From: Nitrincola sp. A-D6 | GTDB taxonomy: Bacteria > Pseudomonadota > Gammaproteobacteria > Pseudomonadales > Balneatricaceae | DNA: 60,590 nucleotides | Assembly: GCF_000764495.1 (NCBI RefSeq) | Contig: NZ_JRLB01000025.1 | Span: 1 to 60,590, forward strand | Reading direction: 5' to 3' | Shown here: piece after piece, positions 15,259-24,355 of the stretch | Numbering within the stretch: the first letter of the stretch is position 1 | Layout: every line of letters starts with the position of its first letter | The notes under the pieces: generated by a model | Told to the model about the DNA's origin: nothing | Seen by the model: only the letters and a program-made list of their open reading frames with translations | Databases searched by the model: none | Made by a program: the position numbers and the translations under genes

Positions 15259-15783
15259 TTACTCAATGGTTTTATTGATGTGTTTAATAAATCTTGCGGG
15301 AACACCACCTACAACTGTGAATTTTTTTACATCTTTAGTTACGACTGCTCCAGCTGCTACAACAGCACCCTCTTCGATAGTAACTCCTGGAAGTATAATA
15401 ACGCCAGCACCAATCCAAACCTTGTCCTGAACTACAATTTTTTTTGTAAAAACTCCTCGACCTTTACCCTCTTCAAACACAATATTGTGACTTGCAGATT
15501 CAAAAGAAACACGTGGACCAATTAAAACTTGATTACCAATTACAATATCATCACCATTACATTCAAATCTGGTTTCACTATTGAAGTATGTATCATTCCC
15601 AATAAAAATTTTATTAGTAGTATCAGCACGTAAGGATAGAGGGCCAGTAATTGAAGCTCTAGCGCCTATATTTATTCCTGCCATACGATATAATCTTGGT
15701 CGGACTCTATTAAAAACCCAATACCGAGGTAAAGAATTCCCAATAGAAATTAATATATGATTATAAAAAACCCTCATCATCAT
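15259..15783 (-). CDS. Hexapeptide-repeat O-acyltransferase (WcaF/maltose acetyltransferase-like)
   Basis: Left-handed beta-helix repeats run through most of the 174 residues ([43 protein letters not shown], then [31 protein letters not shown]), ending with GGVPARFIK. The His in FESASHNI is the probable catalytic base. Such enzymes acetylate sugars in surface polysaccharides. The gene and the 130 bases upstream are far richer in A and T than the neighbours, which suggests recent acquisition. No other polysaccharide genes adjoin it. Confidence 0.82.
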   Translation of the reverse strand: MMMRVFYNHILISIGNSLPRYWVFNRVRPRLYRMAGINIGARASITGPLSLRADTTNKIFIGNDTYFNSETRFECNGDDIVIGNQVLIGPRVSFESASHNIVFEEGKGRGVFTKKIVVQDKVWIGAGVIILPGVTIEEGAVVAAGAVVTKDVKKFTVVGGVPARFIKHINKTIE

Positions 15784-15988
15784 GATATTTAATCACTCAA
15801 TTAAAATTAATATAATATTATTTTTAATATTAACACAATTAAACCTTTTTTCAACATAAACATTTATATTAAAAACCTTAAAATAGGTCATAAAAACTGA
15901 CATATAAAACACAATGTTATATTATCGGCTGATATCCAGCGTGATAATCACACTGGCGTTTTTGCCTATACACCTGAAAGGATACGGG

Positions 15989-16908
15989 ATGAATATCGGG
16001 TTATATATCACAGGGTTTGTATTCATAGCGGTATTCGCTGCTATGGTGTTACGACAGCGTTTTCACCGGCGACTGCGTCAGGAGCTTAGCCCCTCCCGTG
16101 AACCAGTCACCGAATTACCTGACCTGGCTCCACTTGATTGCCAAACGGTTCGCTTTGCGACGCAGCGGGGCGAATGCTGGAGGGTTGGTGGCTGGCTGAT
16201 GCAAAAGCGCAAGGCCAGGTGATATTAACGCATGGCTGGGGCGCTAACCGCAGGGCATTGTTTCCTTTGGCACCGATGCTGTTGGCGGCCGGATGGAATG
16301 TACTGCTGTTTGACGCGCGCAACCATGGCAATAGCGACGAGGATACCTTTTCTTCCATGCCGCGTTTCGCTGAGGATATTGATGCGGCGATAGCCTGGTT
16401 AAATGACACTCAGGGTCAGCGTCCGATTGCGTTGATCGGTCATTCGGTCGGTGCAGCAGCGACGCTTCTGGCTGCTTCGCGCCGTAACGATATCGCAGCC
16501 GTGGTGAGCTTATCCAGCTTTGCCCATCCCGCCGACATGATGAAGCGGTGGTTAGTGGAAAAAGGCATCCCTTTTTATCCATTGGGCTGGTATGTGCTGC
16601 GCTATGTAGAACGGATTATCGGGTATCGATTTGACCGGATCGCACCGCTTGAGAGTATAACCCGTATAAGTTGCCCTGTTCTGCTGGTGCATGGCGACAG
16701 CGATACAGTTATTCCGTTAGAAGACGCTTATCTACTGGCCAGCAAAACAGATAACGTCCTGCTGCGTGTCGTAGCGGGCGGCCATGATCTGACGCCCAGC
16801 ATTGTTGAGCATGGCGAAGAGTTAGTTGATTTTTTACAGCTGTCCAGGCAGCCAAGCGTCAAGACTCAACTCATCCGCGACGAACCGGTAAGTGAATTAG
16901 TCAAATAA
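15989..16908 (+). CDS. Membrane-anchored alpha/beta hydrolase, frame broken near 16172
   Basis: The ATG at 15989 (after AAAGGAT) begins a hydrophobic anchor (MNIGLYITGFVFIAVFAAMV) and a basic linker. The frame is lost at GGCGAATGC; one more A there would read RGEMLEGWWLADAKAQG and continue to 16908, giving 306 residues. The hydrolase core has HGWGANRRA (oxyanion region), the nucleophile elbow GHSVGAA, VLLVHGDSDTVIP with the acid, and GGHDL with the His. This is a serine hydrolase of unknown substrate facing the periplasm or the inner membrane. Confidence 0.78.
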
Positions 16909-16914
16909 TTGTGG

Positions 16915-18257
16915 CTACAACCCCAATATCGCCGTAGCTATACCAAAATACACCAGGATCCCCGCCGCATCCGCTATGGTTGCGACCAAGGGTGCACTGG
17001 CAGTGGCTGGGTCCAGACCCAACCTATGCAACACAAAGGCAGACTCAAGCCCAGCAGGCTACCCAGCATAACCACGGCGATCATGCTTAATGCCACAATC
17101 ACAGCGATATCCATACCGCCACGGAAATGACCAATAAAAGCGACGGCAAAGGCCATGGTCAAGCCAAGCGCCAGCGCCACCAGTATTTCCCGACCAAATA
17201 ATTTTGCCCAGTCAGACAGTTTCACATCCCCGGTTCCTAGCCCACGTACCATCAGCGTTGAAGCTTGAGAGCCGGCGTTACCGGCACTACCGATCAATAA
17301 CGGCATAAAGAAGACCAGCACGGCATACTTGGCAATGGTATCTTCATAGATGGCAATTCCAGCGGCGGTAAAAATATTGGCAAACACCAGTAACAACAGC
17401 CAGAAGATGCGTTTGCGATACAGCATAAAGATGCTGGCATCTTTGAAACTGCCTTCAAGCCCGCCGACAGACCCCCCTTTGAGCATATCTTCGGTGGCTT
17501 CGGCTTCGGCGACGTCCATCGCATCATCATAGGTGACGATACCGACCAGGCGCTGCTGACTATCAACCACCGGCAGTGCCAGTAAGTCATAGCGGCTGAT
17601 CATTTTTGCTGCTATCTCCTGATCCTGATCCGGTGACATGGTGATCAGTTCAGATTCCATCAAATCACTGATCAGTGCCGTGGGCCGGCTGACAATCAAC
17701 TCGCGTAGTGAAATGGTGCCGACTAAACGGTGCAGCTTGTCCAGCACATAGATCTGATAGATGGTTTCGGCATCCGGGGCGGTTTTACGTATTTTGTCCA
17801 GCGCCTGCAGCACCGTATCTGTGACCGGCACGCTGGCATAGTTACTGGTCATGATGGCGCCGACGGTTTCGTCCTCATAGGAGGCCATGCGACGGAGATC
17901 TTCGCGCTCCTCCTGCGCCATCAGCTTGAGTACCGAGGTCTGACGGTCTTCATCCATGATATTGAAGAGATCCGCACGCTCATCCGAGTCCATGCAGTTC
18001 AACAGTTGTGCCAGCCCTTCCGTTGTCATCAGTTCAGACACCTGGAACTGGGTGTTTAACGGCAGATAACCAAATACTTCAGCACGCTCTTCAATATCCA
18101 GATGCGCCAATAGCTTCAGACTGACTTCAATCTCTTCATGACGAAGAAACTCGGCCAGGTCGGCAGGCTGAAATTCGGCCACCAGGGATTCCAAGGCAAT
18201 AACATCTTGTTTTTCCATTGCCTGGCGCAGGGAATCAGCGAGTTCTGCGTAGTTCAT
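16915..18257 (-). CDS. mgtE: Magnesium transporter MgtE, frame broken near the C-terminus
   Basis: MgtE is a Mg2+-gated magnesium channel. The N domain (superhelix) covers residues 1-130, the CBS pair 135-255 ([18 protein letters not shown] and [11 protein letters not shown], then a second repeat ending [20 protein letters not shown]), and the membrane part the rest, with [20 protein letters not shown], the family's pore motif. Just after LGLSLP the frame is lost; one more T restores [20 protein letters not shown] and an end of ATAILGL at 16915, for 447 residues. As printed it would stop early at 16974. A structured leader precedes the gene (18261-18319). Confidence 0.88.
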
Positions 18258-18260
18258 TTA

Positions 18261-18319
18261 TCAGTCTCCAAAGCGGGCTCTACGCCGGCCCAGACTGACC
18301 CACTGAATCTGATCAGTGG
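18261..18319 (-). promoter_or_regulatory. mgtE leader hairpins, one covering the ribosome site
   Basis: On the minus strand, TCAGTCT (18298-18292) can pair with AGACTGA (18267-18261), and inside it GGGC can pair with GCCC. The second arm overlaps the GGAG that precedes the mgtE ATG, so folding would hide the ribosome site. Upstream, CCACTGA (18319-18313) pairs with TCAGTGG (18306-18300). Stem lengths are modest (7 bp), and the region is too short for an M-box riboswitch. Confidence 0.35.
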
Positions 18320-18436
18320 TTAAGGAAGGTCGTGCATGGAGCGGGCAAGTAACGGCTTTTTTTAATACTAAAACAACATCGACTGGAGTCCATGATGCTC
18401 CTCAGATTAGACCATAGAATTATGTATAATATATTG

Positions 18437-18467
18437 AAAAAAGGCGTATTTTGTCAAGAAATACGCC
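18437..18467 (-). terminator. Rho-independent terminator after yfiB
   Basis: On the minus strand GGCGTATTT, a 7-base loop and AAATACGCC are followed by six T. This is a textbook intrinsic terminator about 15 bases after the yfiB stop, closing the DUF2066-to-yfiB run. Confidence 0.85.
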
Positions 18468-18482
18468 CCTGAAGAGAGAAGG

Positions 18483-18956
18483 TTAATTGGCTACAATGAT
18501 GGTGACACGCCGGTTTTCGCTACGCCCATTCAATGTGCTGTTGTCAGCTATCGGCTTACTTCCTCCCATCCCACGCACCTGAATATTCTCCCTTGACATA
18601 CCACTGCTGATCATCACCTCGGCAACAGCCATTGCCCGCCGTTCTGACAGTATAATATTATAGGCGGGATCACCGAATGTATCTGTGTGCCCTTCCAGAG
18701 TAAGCCCACTAATACCAACGTCCAGAAAGTCCTGGGTAATATTGGCAATAGTTTGCTGACTATCTGCAGCTATTTCATCAGAATCAAATTGGAACAAAAC
18801 CTTGGCGGCCAGACCGAACTCCCAGCCTTCATCAGACAACTGAAATCCATACTTTTGCAGAACAGCTATCTGTTCAGAATTCAACCCATCCCTCGTCTGA
18901 AACAGCTGGCACGCCGTTAATGTCAACATACACACCAGCAAAATCACTACTCTCAC
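18483..18956 (-). CDS. yfiB: YfiB-like OmpA-domain outer-membrane lipoprotein
   Basis: The signal peptide ends in LTLTAC, a lipobox, so the mature protein starts at Cys-16 or so. The C-terminal two thirds is an OmpA-like peptidoglycan-binding domain: FQFDSDEI, GHTDTFGDPAYNIILSERRA, then ENIQVRGMGG and RSENRRVTI. At 157 residues it matches YfiB, the lipoprotein that sequesters YfiR and so releases the diguanylate cyclase YfiN in the Pseudomonas YfiBNR system. It is the last gene of the operon and is followed by a terminator. Confidence 0.82.
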   Translation of the reverse strand: MRVVILLVCMLTLTACQLFQTRDGLNSEQIAVLQKYGFQLSDEGWEFGLAAKVLFQFDSDEIAADSQQTIANITQDFLDVGISGLTLEGHTDTFGDPAYNIILSERRAMAVAEVMISSGMSRENIQVRGMGGSKPIADNSTLNGRSENRRVTIIVAN

Positions 18957-18980
18957 AATACAATCCCCTCTGTATAAAAT

Positions 18981-20216
18981 TTATTTAATGTGGAAATTTT
19001 TCGCGTTTTTCTTTGCGGTATACATAGCTTCATCAGCCGCTTGCATCAAAGTTTTGGGAGTGTCACCATGCTGAGGAAAGGTAGCGACACCGATAGTCAG
19101 TGCAAAAGGAATCCGCTCCCCACTCTCCAGAATAATCGGATGAGACATAGCGTCTACAATCTTATTGGCGATCACCTCAAGATCCTGATCTTGCTGTAAG
19201 GGCTGTATCAGTATGGCGAACTCATCTCCGCCGAGGCGCGCCAACTGATCCTGTTCTCTGATCAAAGCTCCAAGCCGTTTCGCTGTTGTAATCAGAACAT
19301 CATCCCCGGCCGCATGCCCAAAAGTATCGTTGATAGATTTAAACTGGTAACCATCAATATAGAGCAGTGCCAGTCGGGTACCCTTGCCACGCGTAGAAAT
19401 AATCTGCTGAGATAGCGTCCGCTCAAAACTGGCTCGGTTAGCCACTCCCGTCAGTGAGTCATGATTCGCCTTGAAACTAAGCGAGGTGTTCTCTTGCTGC
19501 AGTTGCCCTTCCCAGGTTTCTATCTCGTCCAGCAAGATATTCAGGTCTTCTGCCAACTCGCGAATTTCATAAATTGAACTGAGCGGTGCACGGAGTTCAA
19601 AAGAACGTTCACGCGCAATTTTTCTGGCAATACTGGCCAAATCCTGAACAGACCTACAGATGAAGGTATGGATGCGTCCACCCTCAATATTTGCGCCCAA
19701 CGTACTGATAATCAGGCTGATAAATACAGCCAAAATACCGCACAGCAAAAATATGAAAAATACAGTGCCATCCGTATAAATTTTCAGTTCGCCAACCTGC
19801 TCGCCATTATGACGAACGGGTACAATTTTGGGCTGATCCAGTATCAGACCCAATACCTGCCGCTCGATCTGACCCCATTGGGTTTTACCAGAGGCACTCC
19901 ATGAGTAGAGTGTGTCTCCATGCGCGTCGAGTACAACAACTTCCGAAAGTTTTTCAGTTTCCTGAATCAGACCAACTCCCTCACGTATCGCTTCACTGTC
20001 TTTGAATACTACAGCAGCCTCAAGTGTATAAGACAACACGCGACTAACCAGTTTCTGGTTATGATCTGCCAGGTTAATCAAGGCAAACAAGCCTAATACC
20101 GTGAGGATGGCACCCGCTGTAATAATACCCACGACATTAGTGCGTATTTGTGCTTTGTGCATCAATTTACGCAACGTGACTATTTTGCGATAATTGATGC
20201 CAGTGTCCTGATTCAT
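18981..20216 (-). CDS. yfiN: YfiN/TpbB-like membrane diguanylate cyclase
   Basis: The 411-residue protein has a first membrane segment near residue 30-50, a periplasmic CHASE8-like sensor region, a second membrane segment near 155-175, a HAMP-like linker, and a GGDEF domain with an intact RLGGDEFAIL at about residue 330. REQD five residues before GGDEF is a complete inhibitory I-site, so c-di-GMP feedback is expected. The start overlaps the end of yfiR by 4 bases. By analogy with Pseudomonas, periplasmic YfiR holds it inactive until YfiB draws YfiR away. Confidence 0.87.
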   Translation of the reverse strand: MNQDTGINYRKIVTLRKLMHKAQIRTNVVGIITAGAILTVLGLFALINLADHNQKLVSRVLSYTLEAAVVFKDSEAIREGVGLIQETEKLSEVVVLDAHGDTLYSWSASGKTQWGQIERQVLGLILDQPKIVPVRHNGEQVGELKIYTDGTVFFIFLLCGILAVFISLIISTLGANIEGGRIHTFICRSVQDLASIARKIARERSFELRAPLSSIYEIRELAEDLNILLDEIETWEGQLQQENTSLSFKANHDSLTGVANRASFERTLSQQIISTRGKGTRLALLYIDGYQFKSINDTFGHAAGDDVLITTAKRLGALIREQDQLARLGGDEFAILIQPLQQDQDLEVIANKIVDAMSHPIILESGERIPFALTIGVATFPQHGDTPKTLMQAADEAMYTAKKNAKNFHIK

Positions 20217-20761
20217 CTGGTTGGCTCCAACTCTCTTCCAAGCTTCAGTACTTGTGGGTGTATGCGAATACCACTGCGTGCTACTGCGTCCAGGTTGACT
20301 TGGAATGAGACACCCTTCTCAATAAGATTCAAACAGATCAAACTACCTCCATCACAGCGGGGACTGTCTTCTACGATACTCAGCACAGGCTTGCTTGAAA
20401 TTTCTGACAGGAGGCTATACTGCTCTGAAGAAGGAAGCGATCCGATATAAAGAATGTCGCAACTGCTCAGATCCCAATAATCACCTTCCGGATAAGAGTG
20501 CCAGGTGTAAGAGTTCCTGTTTATATTTTGGTTAAGCAGAGCTTGTTCATAGCGCGCTGTTCCAACGATACAGGCTTTCGCAGGAGCCAGGTTTTCAGGC
20601 CAGCGAGAATAGCTGATAATTCCCAATACAATATAGGAAACCTGTTGCCCAACCCCCTGCTCTTTATCTACTTCAGTATCAGACGATGAAGCGGCCTTCA
20701 CTGGACCCGGCGTCAGAAAAACAACTGATATGAGAGCAAAAAAAATTAAAAAGCGCATCAC
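20213..20761 (-). CDS. yfiR: YfiR-family periplasmic repressor of the diguanylate cyclase
   Basis: The 182-residue protein has a signal peptide (hydrophobic run ending PGPVKAA) and the YfiR domain: VSYIVLGIISYSRWPE, CIVGTARYEQALL, CDILYIGSLPSSEQ, PVLSIVED and INFxI-like LNLIEKGVSFQVNLDAVAR, SGIRIHPQVLKLGREL. It carries cysteines that in Pseudomonas YfiR form redox-sensitive disulfides. It heads the yfiRNB group, 38 bases after apbE, so it is likely transcribed with the upstream genes. Confidence 0.82.
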   Translation of the reverse strand: MMRFLIFFALISVVFLTPGPVKAASSSDTEVDKEQGVGQQVSYIVLGIISYSRWPENLAPAKACIVGTARYEQALLNQNINRNSYTWHSYPEGDYWDLSSCDILYIGSLPSSEQYSLLSEISSKPVLSIVEDSPRCDGGSLICLNLIEKGVSFQVNLDAVARSGIRIHPQVLKLGRELEPTR

Positions 20762-20799
20762 GGAACACTGCTCCTAACGTTATCTCGCTAATAATAGTA

Positions 20800-21858
20800 T
20801 CACTTGCCCTGCATCAACGCCTGTGCTTTCTCTTCTCCAAGGTACGCAACCATGGCGGATGACAGGTGTGTGGTCCAGTCACCTGCGTTTCTTTCCAACA
20901 TCAATACCCGCAGACCCAATGATTCAGCCAGTGGCAAACCGTCGGTTCCCAGTACCATCATTGCGGTTGCCCAGGCATCTGCATTGGCGTTTTCAGGGGT
21001 CAGTACCGTCACCGAAGCAACTCGGTGGTCTATTGGCCAACCAGTGAGCGGATTGATGGTATGAGAAAATCGCTGTCCATCGACTTCGAAATAATTGCGG
21101 TAATCCCCGGATGTTGCTACTGACATATCTTTTACTGGAATAATATGATGTGCCACCTGAACTCCGCTATGCGGCAGCTCTATACCAATGCGCCAGCTCT
21201 GACCCGGCTCACGCTCACCAGATGCCACCATCTCGCCACCAATATTCACCAGGAAGTGACTTAGCCCCTGAGCTGTCAGATAACGCGCTACTTCATCCAC
21301 ACCAAAACCCTTGGCGACACCAGACAGATCAATAAAAAAATCCTGCTGCCGACGAGCCTGCCCGGCGGCGGCATCTAATTGCAAACCTTGATAGCCTGCC
21401 GTTTCCAAACTCGCCTGCAACTGCCCCGGATCAGGAATCGCATCCGGACGCTGCTGCGGACCAAAACTCCATAGATTGACCAAATTCCCTACTGTCACAT
21501 CAAATGCTCCATCACTCTGCGCAGAAATAGTCTGGCTCAATGACAACACCTGCATCAGCTCCGCTGAGACAGCCATCCACTCACCAACCGGATGGTCATT
21601 CAACTGCATCAATTCCGACTCAGGTTTCCAGGTCGACATTTGCCAGTCAACCCGCTCCAGTGTTTCTTCGATTCCCTGACGCAATGCAATCAATTCTTCA
21701 TCCGTGATCGGATCAGCCACCGACACCACCCATGTGGTACCAAAAATCCCACCCTCAAGACGCTTAACTTCGGGAGGCGTTTCTGTTTCAGCGCAACCTG
21801 CCAATAACATCAAGCACAACAACACCAGCAGCAGATACAGCGAACGCATCGATCTCAT
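20800..21858 (-). CDS. apbE: FAD:protein FMN transferase ApbE (lipoprotein)
   Basis: ApbE attaches FMN to Thr/Ser of target flavoproteins such as NqrB, NqrC and RnfG. A lipobox LLAGC lies at residues 18-22. Family motifs include GTTWVVSV, WMAVSAELMQVLSLS, SDGAFDVTVGNLVNLWSFG, FIDLSGVAKGFGVDEVARYL, and NIGGEMVASG. SGDYRNYFEVDGQRFSHTIN with GWP is the substrate/metal region, and NADAWATAMMVLG the late Asp motif. Length is 352 residues, as usual. It shares one base of overlap with tcdA upstream; no Nqr or Rnf genes are in the window. Confidence 0.9.
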   Translation of the reverse strand: MRSMRSLYLLLVLLCLMLLAGCAETETPPEVKRLEGGIFGTTWVVSVADPITDEELIALRQGIEETLERVDWQMSTWKPESELMQLNDHPVGEWMAVSAELMQVLSLSQTISAQSDGAFDVTVGNLVNLWSFGPQQRPDAIPDPGQLQASLETAGYQGLQLDAAAGQARRQQDFFIDLSGVAKGFGVDEVARYLTAQGLSHFLVNIGGEMVASGEREPGQSWRIGIELPHSGVQVAHHIIPVKDMSVATSGDYRNYFEVDGQRFSHTINPLTGWPIDHRVASVTVLTPENANADAWATAMMVLGTDGLPLAESLGLRVLMLERNAGDWTTHLSSAMVAYLGEEKAQALMQGK

Positions 21859-22727
21859 TAGCCTGTTACCTCAGTTTTTATAGCGTTACTGTCAGCCGCC
21901 AGCTGACGTACAAAACGGGCTTCCATTTTCTTTAACAAACGCGCCACTGCGACAAACCCAAAGGTTGCCGTGACACAGGTTGCGGCACCAAAGCCCCCGG
22001 CACAATCCAGTCGCGCTGACCCGCCTGTGTCTGGCTTGCGATGACATACGCTGCCATCCGCCTGCGGATAACGTAGCTGTTCGGTGGAGTACACACAGTC
22101 GATACCAAATTTGTCAGTTTTACTGAAACCATGATGGCGCTTTAACACAGAGCGTAATTTGGCGGCCAGTGGATCTTGAGAGGTTCGGGTCAGATCGGTA
22201 ACGTTGACCTGTGTTGGATCGGTTTGCCCACCCGCACCACCTATGGTGATCACCGGGATTTTACGGCGTTTACACCAGGCAACCAACGCCGCTTTGTCGC
22301 GCACATTATCGATGGCATCCACAACATAATCGGCATCGTCAGGAATCAGCTCCGCTATATTGGAGGCTTGAATAAAAGCAGCCTGAGTAACAACCTGACA
22401 ATAGGGGTTAATATCGCGCAGACGCGCCGCCATAGCCTCCACTTTCATCTGGCCAATACTGCTGGACGTGGCATGAATCTGACGATTAACATTACTGATG
22501 CAGATATCATCCAGATCGATCAGGGTGATACGGCCAATCGCAGTTCGGGCAAGCGCTTCCGCCACCCAGGAACCCACACCACCAATCCCTACCACGATGA
22601 CTTGCGCCTGACGATAATACTCAGTCAGTGATTTGCCATACAGACGTTGTGTGCCACCAAAACGTAATTGATGATCAGCATCGGCCGCGACTGGATCAAC
22701 GCCGGACTGTGTAGCCTGTGTCACCAT
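21858..22727 (-). CDS. tcdA: tRNA threonylcarbamoyladenosine dehydratase TcdA
   Basis: TcdA cyclises t6A37 of tRNA with ATP. The E1-like fold shows the ATP site VVGIGGVGSWVAEALART, then LIDLDDICISNVNRQIHA and VDAIDNVRDKAAL. DKFGIDCVYSTE and the GGFGAATCVTATFGFVA tail follow the family. Length is 289 residues. It overlaps hda by 7 bases and apbE by 1, so the three are translationally linked. It could be called CsdL/YgdL; no CsdA or CsdE genes are nearby. Confidence 0.9.
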   Translation of the reverse strand: MVTQATQSGVDPVAADADHQLRFGGTQRLYGKSLTEYYRQAQVIVVGIGGVGSWVAEALARTAIGRITLIDLDDICISNVNRQIHATSSSIGQMKVEAMAARLRDINPYCQVVTQAAFIQASNIAELIPDDADYVVDAIDNVRDKAALVAWCKRRKIPVITIGGAGGQTDPTQVNVTDLTRTSQDPLAAKLRSVLKRHHGFSKTDKFGIDCVYSTEQLRYPQADGSVCHRKPDTGGSARLDCAGGFGAATCVTATFGFVAVARLLKKMEARFVRQLAADSNAIKTEVTG

Positions 22728-23428
22728 CCCATCACCTGCTTCACAAAGGGTACAGTAATACGGCGATGGGCACTTAAAGAGGCATGATCCAGCTGATCCA
22801 GCACTTTGAGCAGGTCGATCAGGTCACGCTTACCATGGTGCATAATATAGCGCAGCACTTCATCACTGAGCTCAAACCCACGACTGGAAGCTCGCGCTTT
22901 CAGGGTTTCAATTTTGGCTTCTTCATGCAGTGGCTGCACCTGAAACACCATACCCCAATGCAGGCGTGACGTGAGATCCGCTAACTGCAGCTGCAGACCG
23001 GATGGTGGCTGTGTGGCAGCCGTCAGCAGCGCCACATTGGCTTGACGCAGACGGTTGAACAGGTGAAAAACGGCTTCTTCCCAAACTGCGTTTCCCGCAA
23101 TTTCTTGCAGGTCATCAATACAGACCAGGTCCATCTGTTCCAAACCATCAAACAAGGAGGCGTCGTAATCAATCAATTCACTCAGGGGAACATAAGCAGC
23201 ATGACGTCCTAGTGCATCGGCATGATGACAAGCACTCTGTAACAGATGCGAACAGCCCTGCCCAGCACTGCCCCAGAGGTAGAGAATTTGTTCGCCCTGG
23301 CCAGATGCCGACGCTTTAAGAGCCTCACACAGCAGACCATTGTCACCGCTGATAAAATTTTCAAAGCGCGCTTCTTCACGCAAAGAGATACCCAGTGGCA
23401 ACTGCACAGGGGGTGTCAGATTGGACAT
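22721..23428 (-). CDS. hda: DnaA regulatory inactivator Hda
   Basis: Hda works with the DNA-loaded sliding clamp to stimulate hydrolysis of DnaA-bound ATP. The N-terminus carries the clamp-binding motif PVQLPLGI, followed by ARFENFISGDN, a degenerate Walker A (LWGSAGQGCSHLL), and LVCIDDLQEIAG (Walker B). The sensor region (ADLTSRLHWGMVFQVQPL) matches DnaA-type AAA+ domains. Length is 235 residues, standard for Hda. It lies 3 bases after the corrected end of the DUF2066 gene. Confidence 0.9.
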   Translation of the reverse strand: MSNLTPPVQLPLGISLREEARFENFISGDNGLLCEALKASASGQGEQILYLWGSAGQGCSHLLQSACHHADALGRHAAYVPLSELIDYDASLFDGLEQMDLVCIDDLQEIAGNAVWEEAVFHLFNRLRQANVALLTAATQPPSGLQLQLADLTSRLHWGMVFQVQPLHEEAKIETLKARASSRGFELSDEVLRYIMHHGKRDLIDLLKVLDQLDHASLSAHRRITVPFVKQVMGW

Positions 23429-23431
23429 AAC

Positions 23432-24204
23432 TCAGTTCCAGAAAAATTCCAGCTGCCCATCTGGCAGTTCGGTAAGTTGAGATCCACGTAACAGCTCGCG
23501 CTGCAAAGCGGAAACCGCACCTTCATAATCAACACTGACCGCAGCGTGCCGGCATTAAAACTCACCGGTATGACCGCCTGAGAACCCAGGCGTTCCTTTA
23601 GCAGATCCATCACCTGCAGATAATTGCCGACTTGATTTAACCGGTAGATGGTTAGTAGATGGCCGGGGGGCGTCATTAGACCAGAGAGGGGTAAGGGTGC
23701 GGTGATGGCATCCGGATCCAGAGACGCATTGGCTGATGACGAAGGAGCTGCCTGATGAATGTTTGTTAGCAGGCTATCGGCCTGTGACTGCCATTCACCT
23801 TGCGTAGATAGCACTTGACGTTCACCACCTTGCCAAATCACCCATTCAGTAAAAGGTTCTGCGCCGCCCGCATCGATACGCCCAACCACAACAGCGTCGG
23901 CGGCATAACGCGCAGAGGCTGCCAAAATCGCGTCATCAGCACCCTGCCATAAGGCTTCAACACTCAAAACCTGCTGATCAGCCAGATCCATCAAGGGTGA
24001 CAATACGACTAACGATCCCGAAGCGGAGACACGCAGCCCACCGATCAGCGGATGTCCCGTAGTAGCATAGTCACGCACACCCGCCCGCTCTTCGGCCAGC
24101 CAGACCAGTACTGACTCGGCTGCCTGACCTTGCAGTGGTAGCAACAACAGCAACATAGCCAGGGCTTGCTTCCAATTCAACCTGTTTGATTCGCTCTGTC
24201 TCAT
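23432..24204 (-). CDS. DUF2066 exported protein, short form, frame broken near 23540
   Basis: A signal peptide (LAMLLLLLPLQGQAAES) is followed directly by the central DUF2066 region (VLVWLAEERAG, LMDLADQQ, ASARYAADAVVVGRID, EWVIWQGGER). At TLR near 23540 the frame is lost; one more G gives VSVDYEGAVSALQRELLRGS and an end of LEFFWN at 23432, just ahead of hda. The corrected length is 257 residues, whereas the family usually has about 350; the N-terminal domain is missing. The gene commonly precedes hda in gammaproteobacteria. Function is unknown. A TTG two codons earlier is a possible alternative start. Confidence 0.72.
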
Positions 24205-24355
24205 GGGCAATTAATTCCGCCTGCTGATTTTTTTAACCGATTTTTACAGAATTTGAGCAACAACTTTAACACACAATAGCCCAGCCACCAGCAACCTGCT
24301 AAACTTGCTGGCTGAATTTCTTCTTCTCATCCGTGATCTAAAGGTCGGATACACC

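Noticed and set aside
17294..18059. Long antisense frames within mgtE
   Set aside because: They are shadows of a strongly coding gene and carry no motif or start signal.
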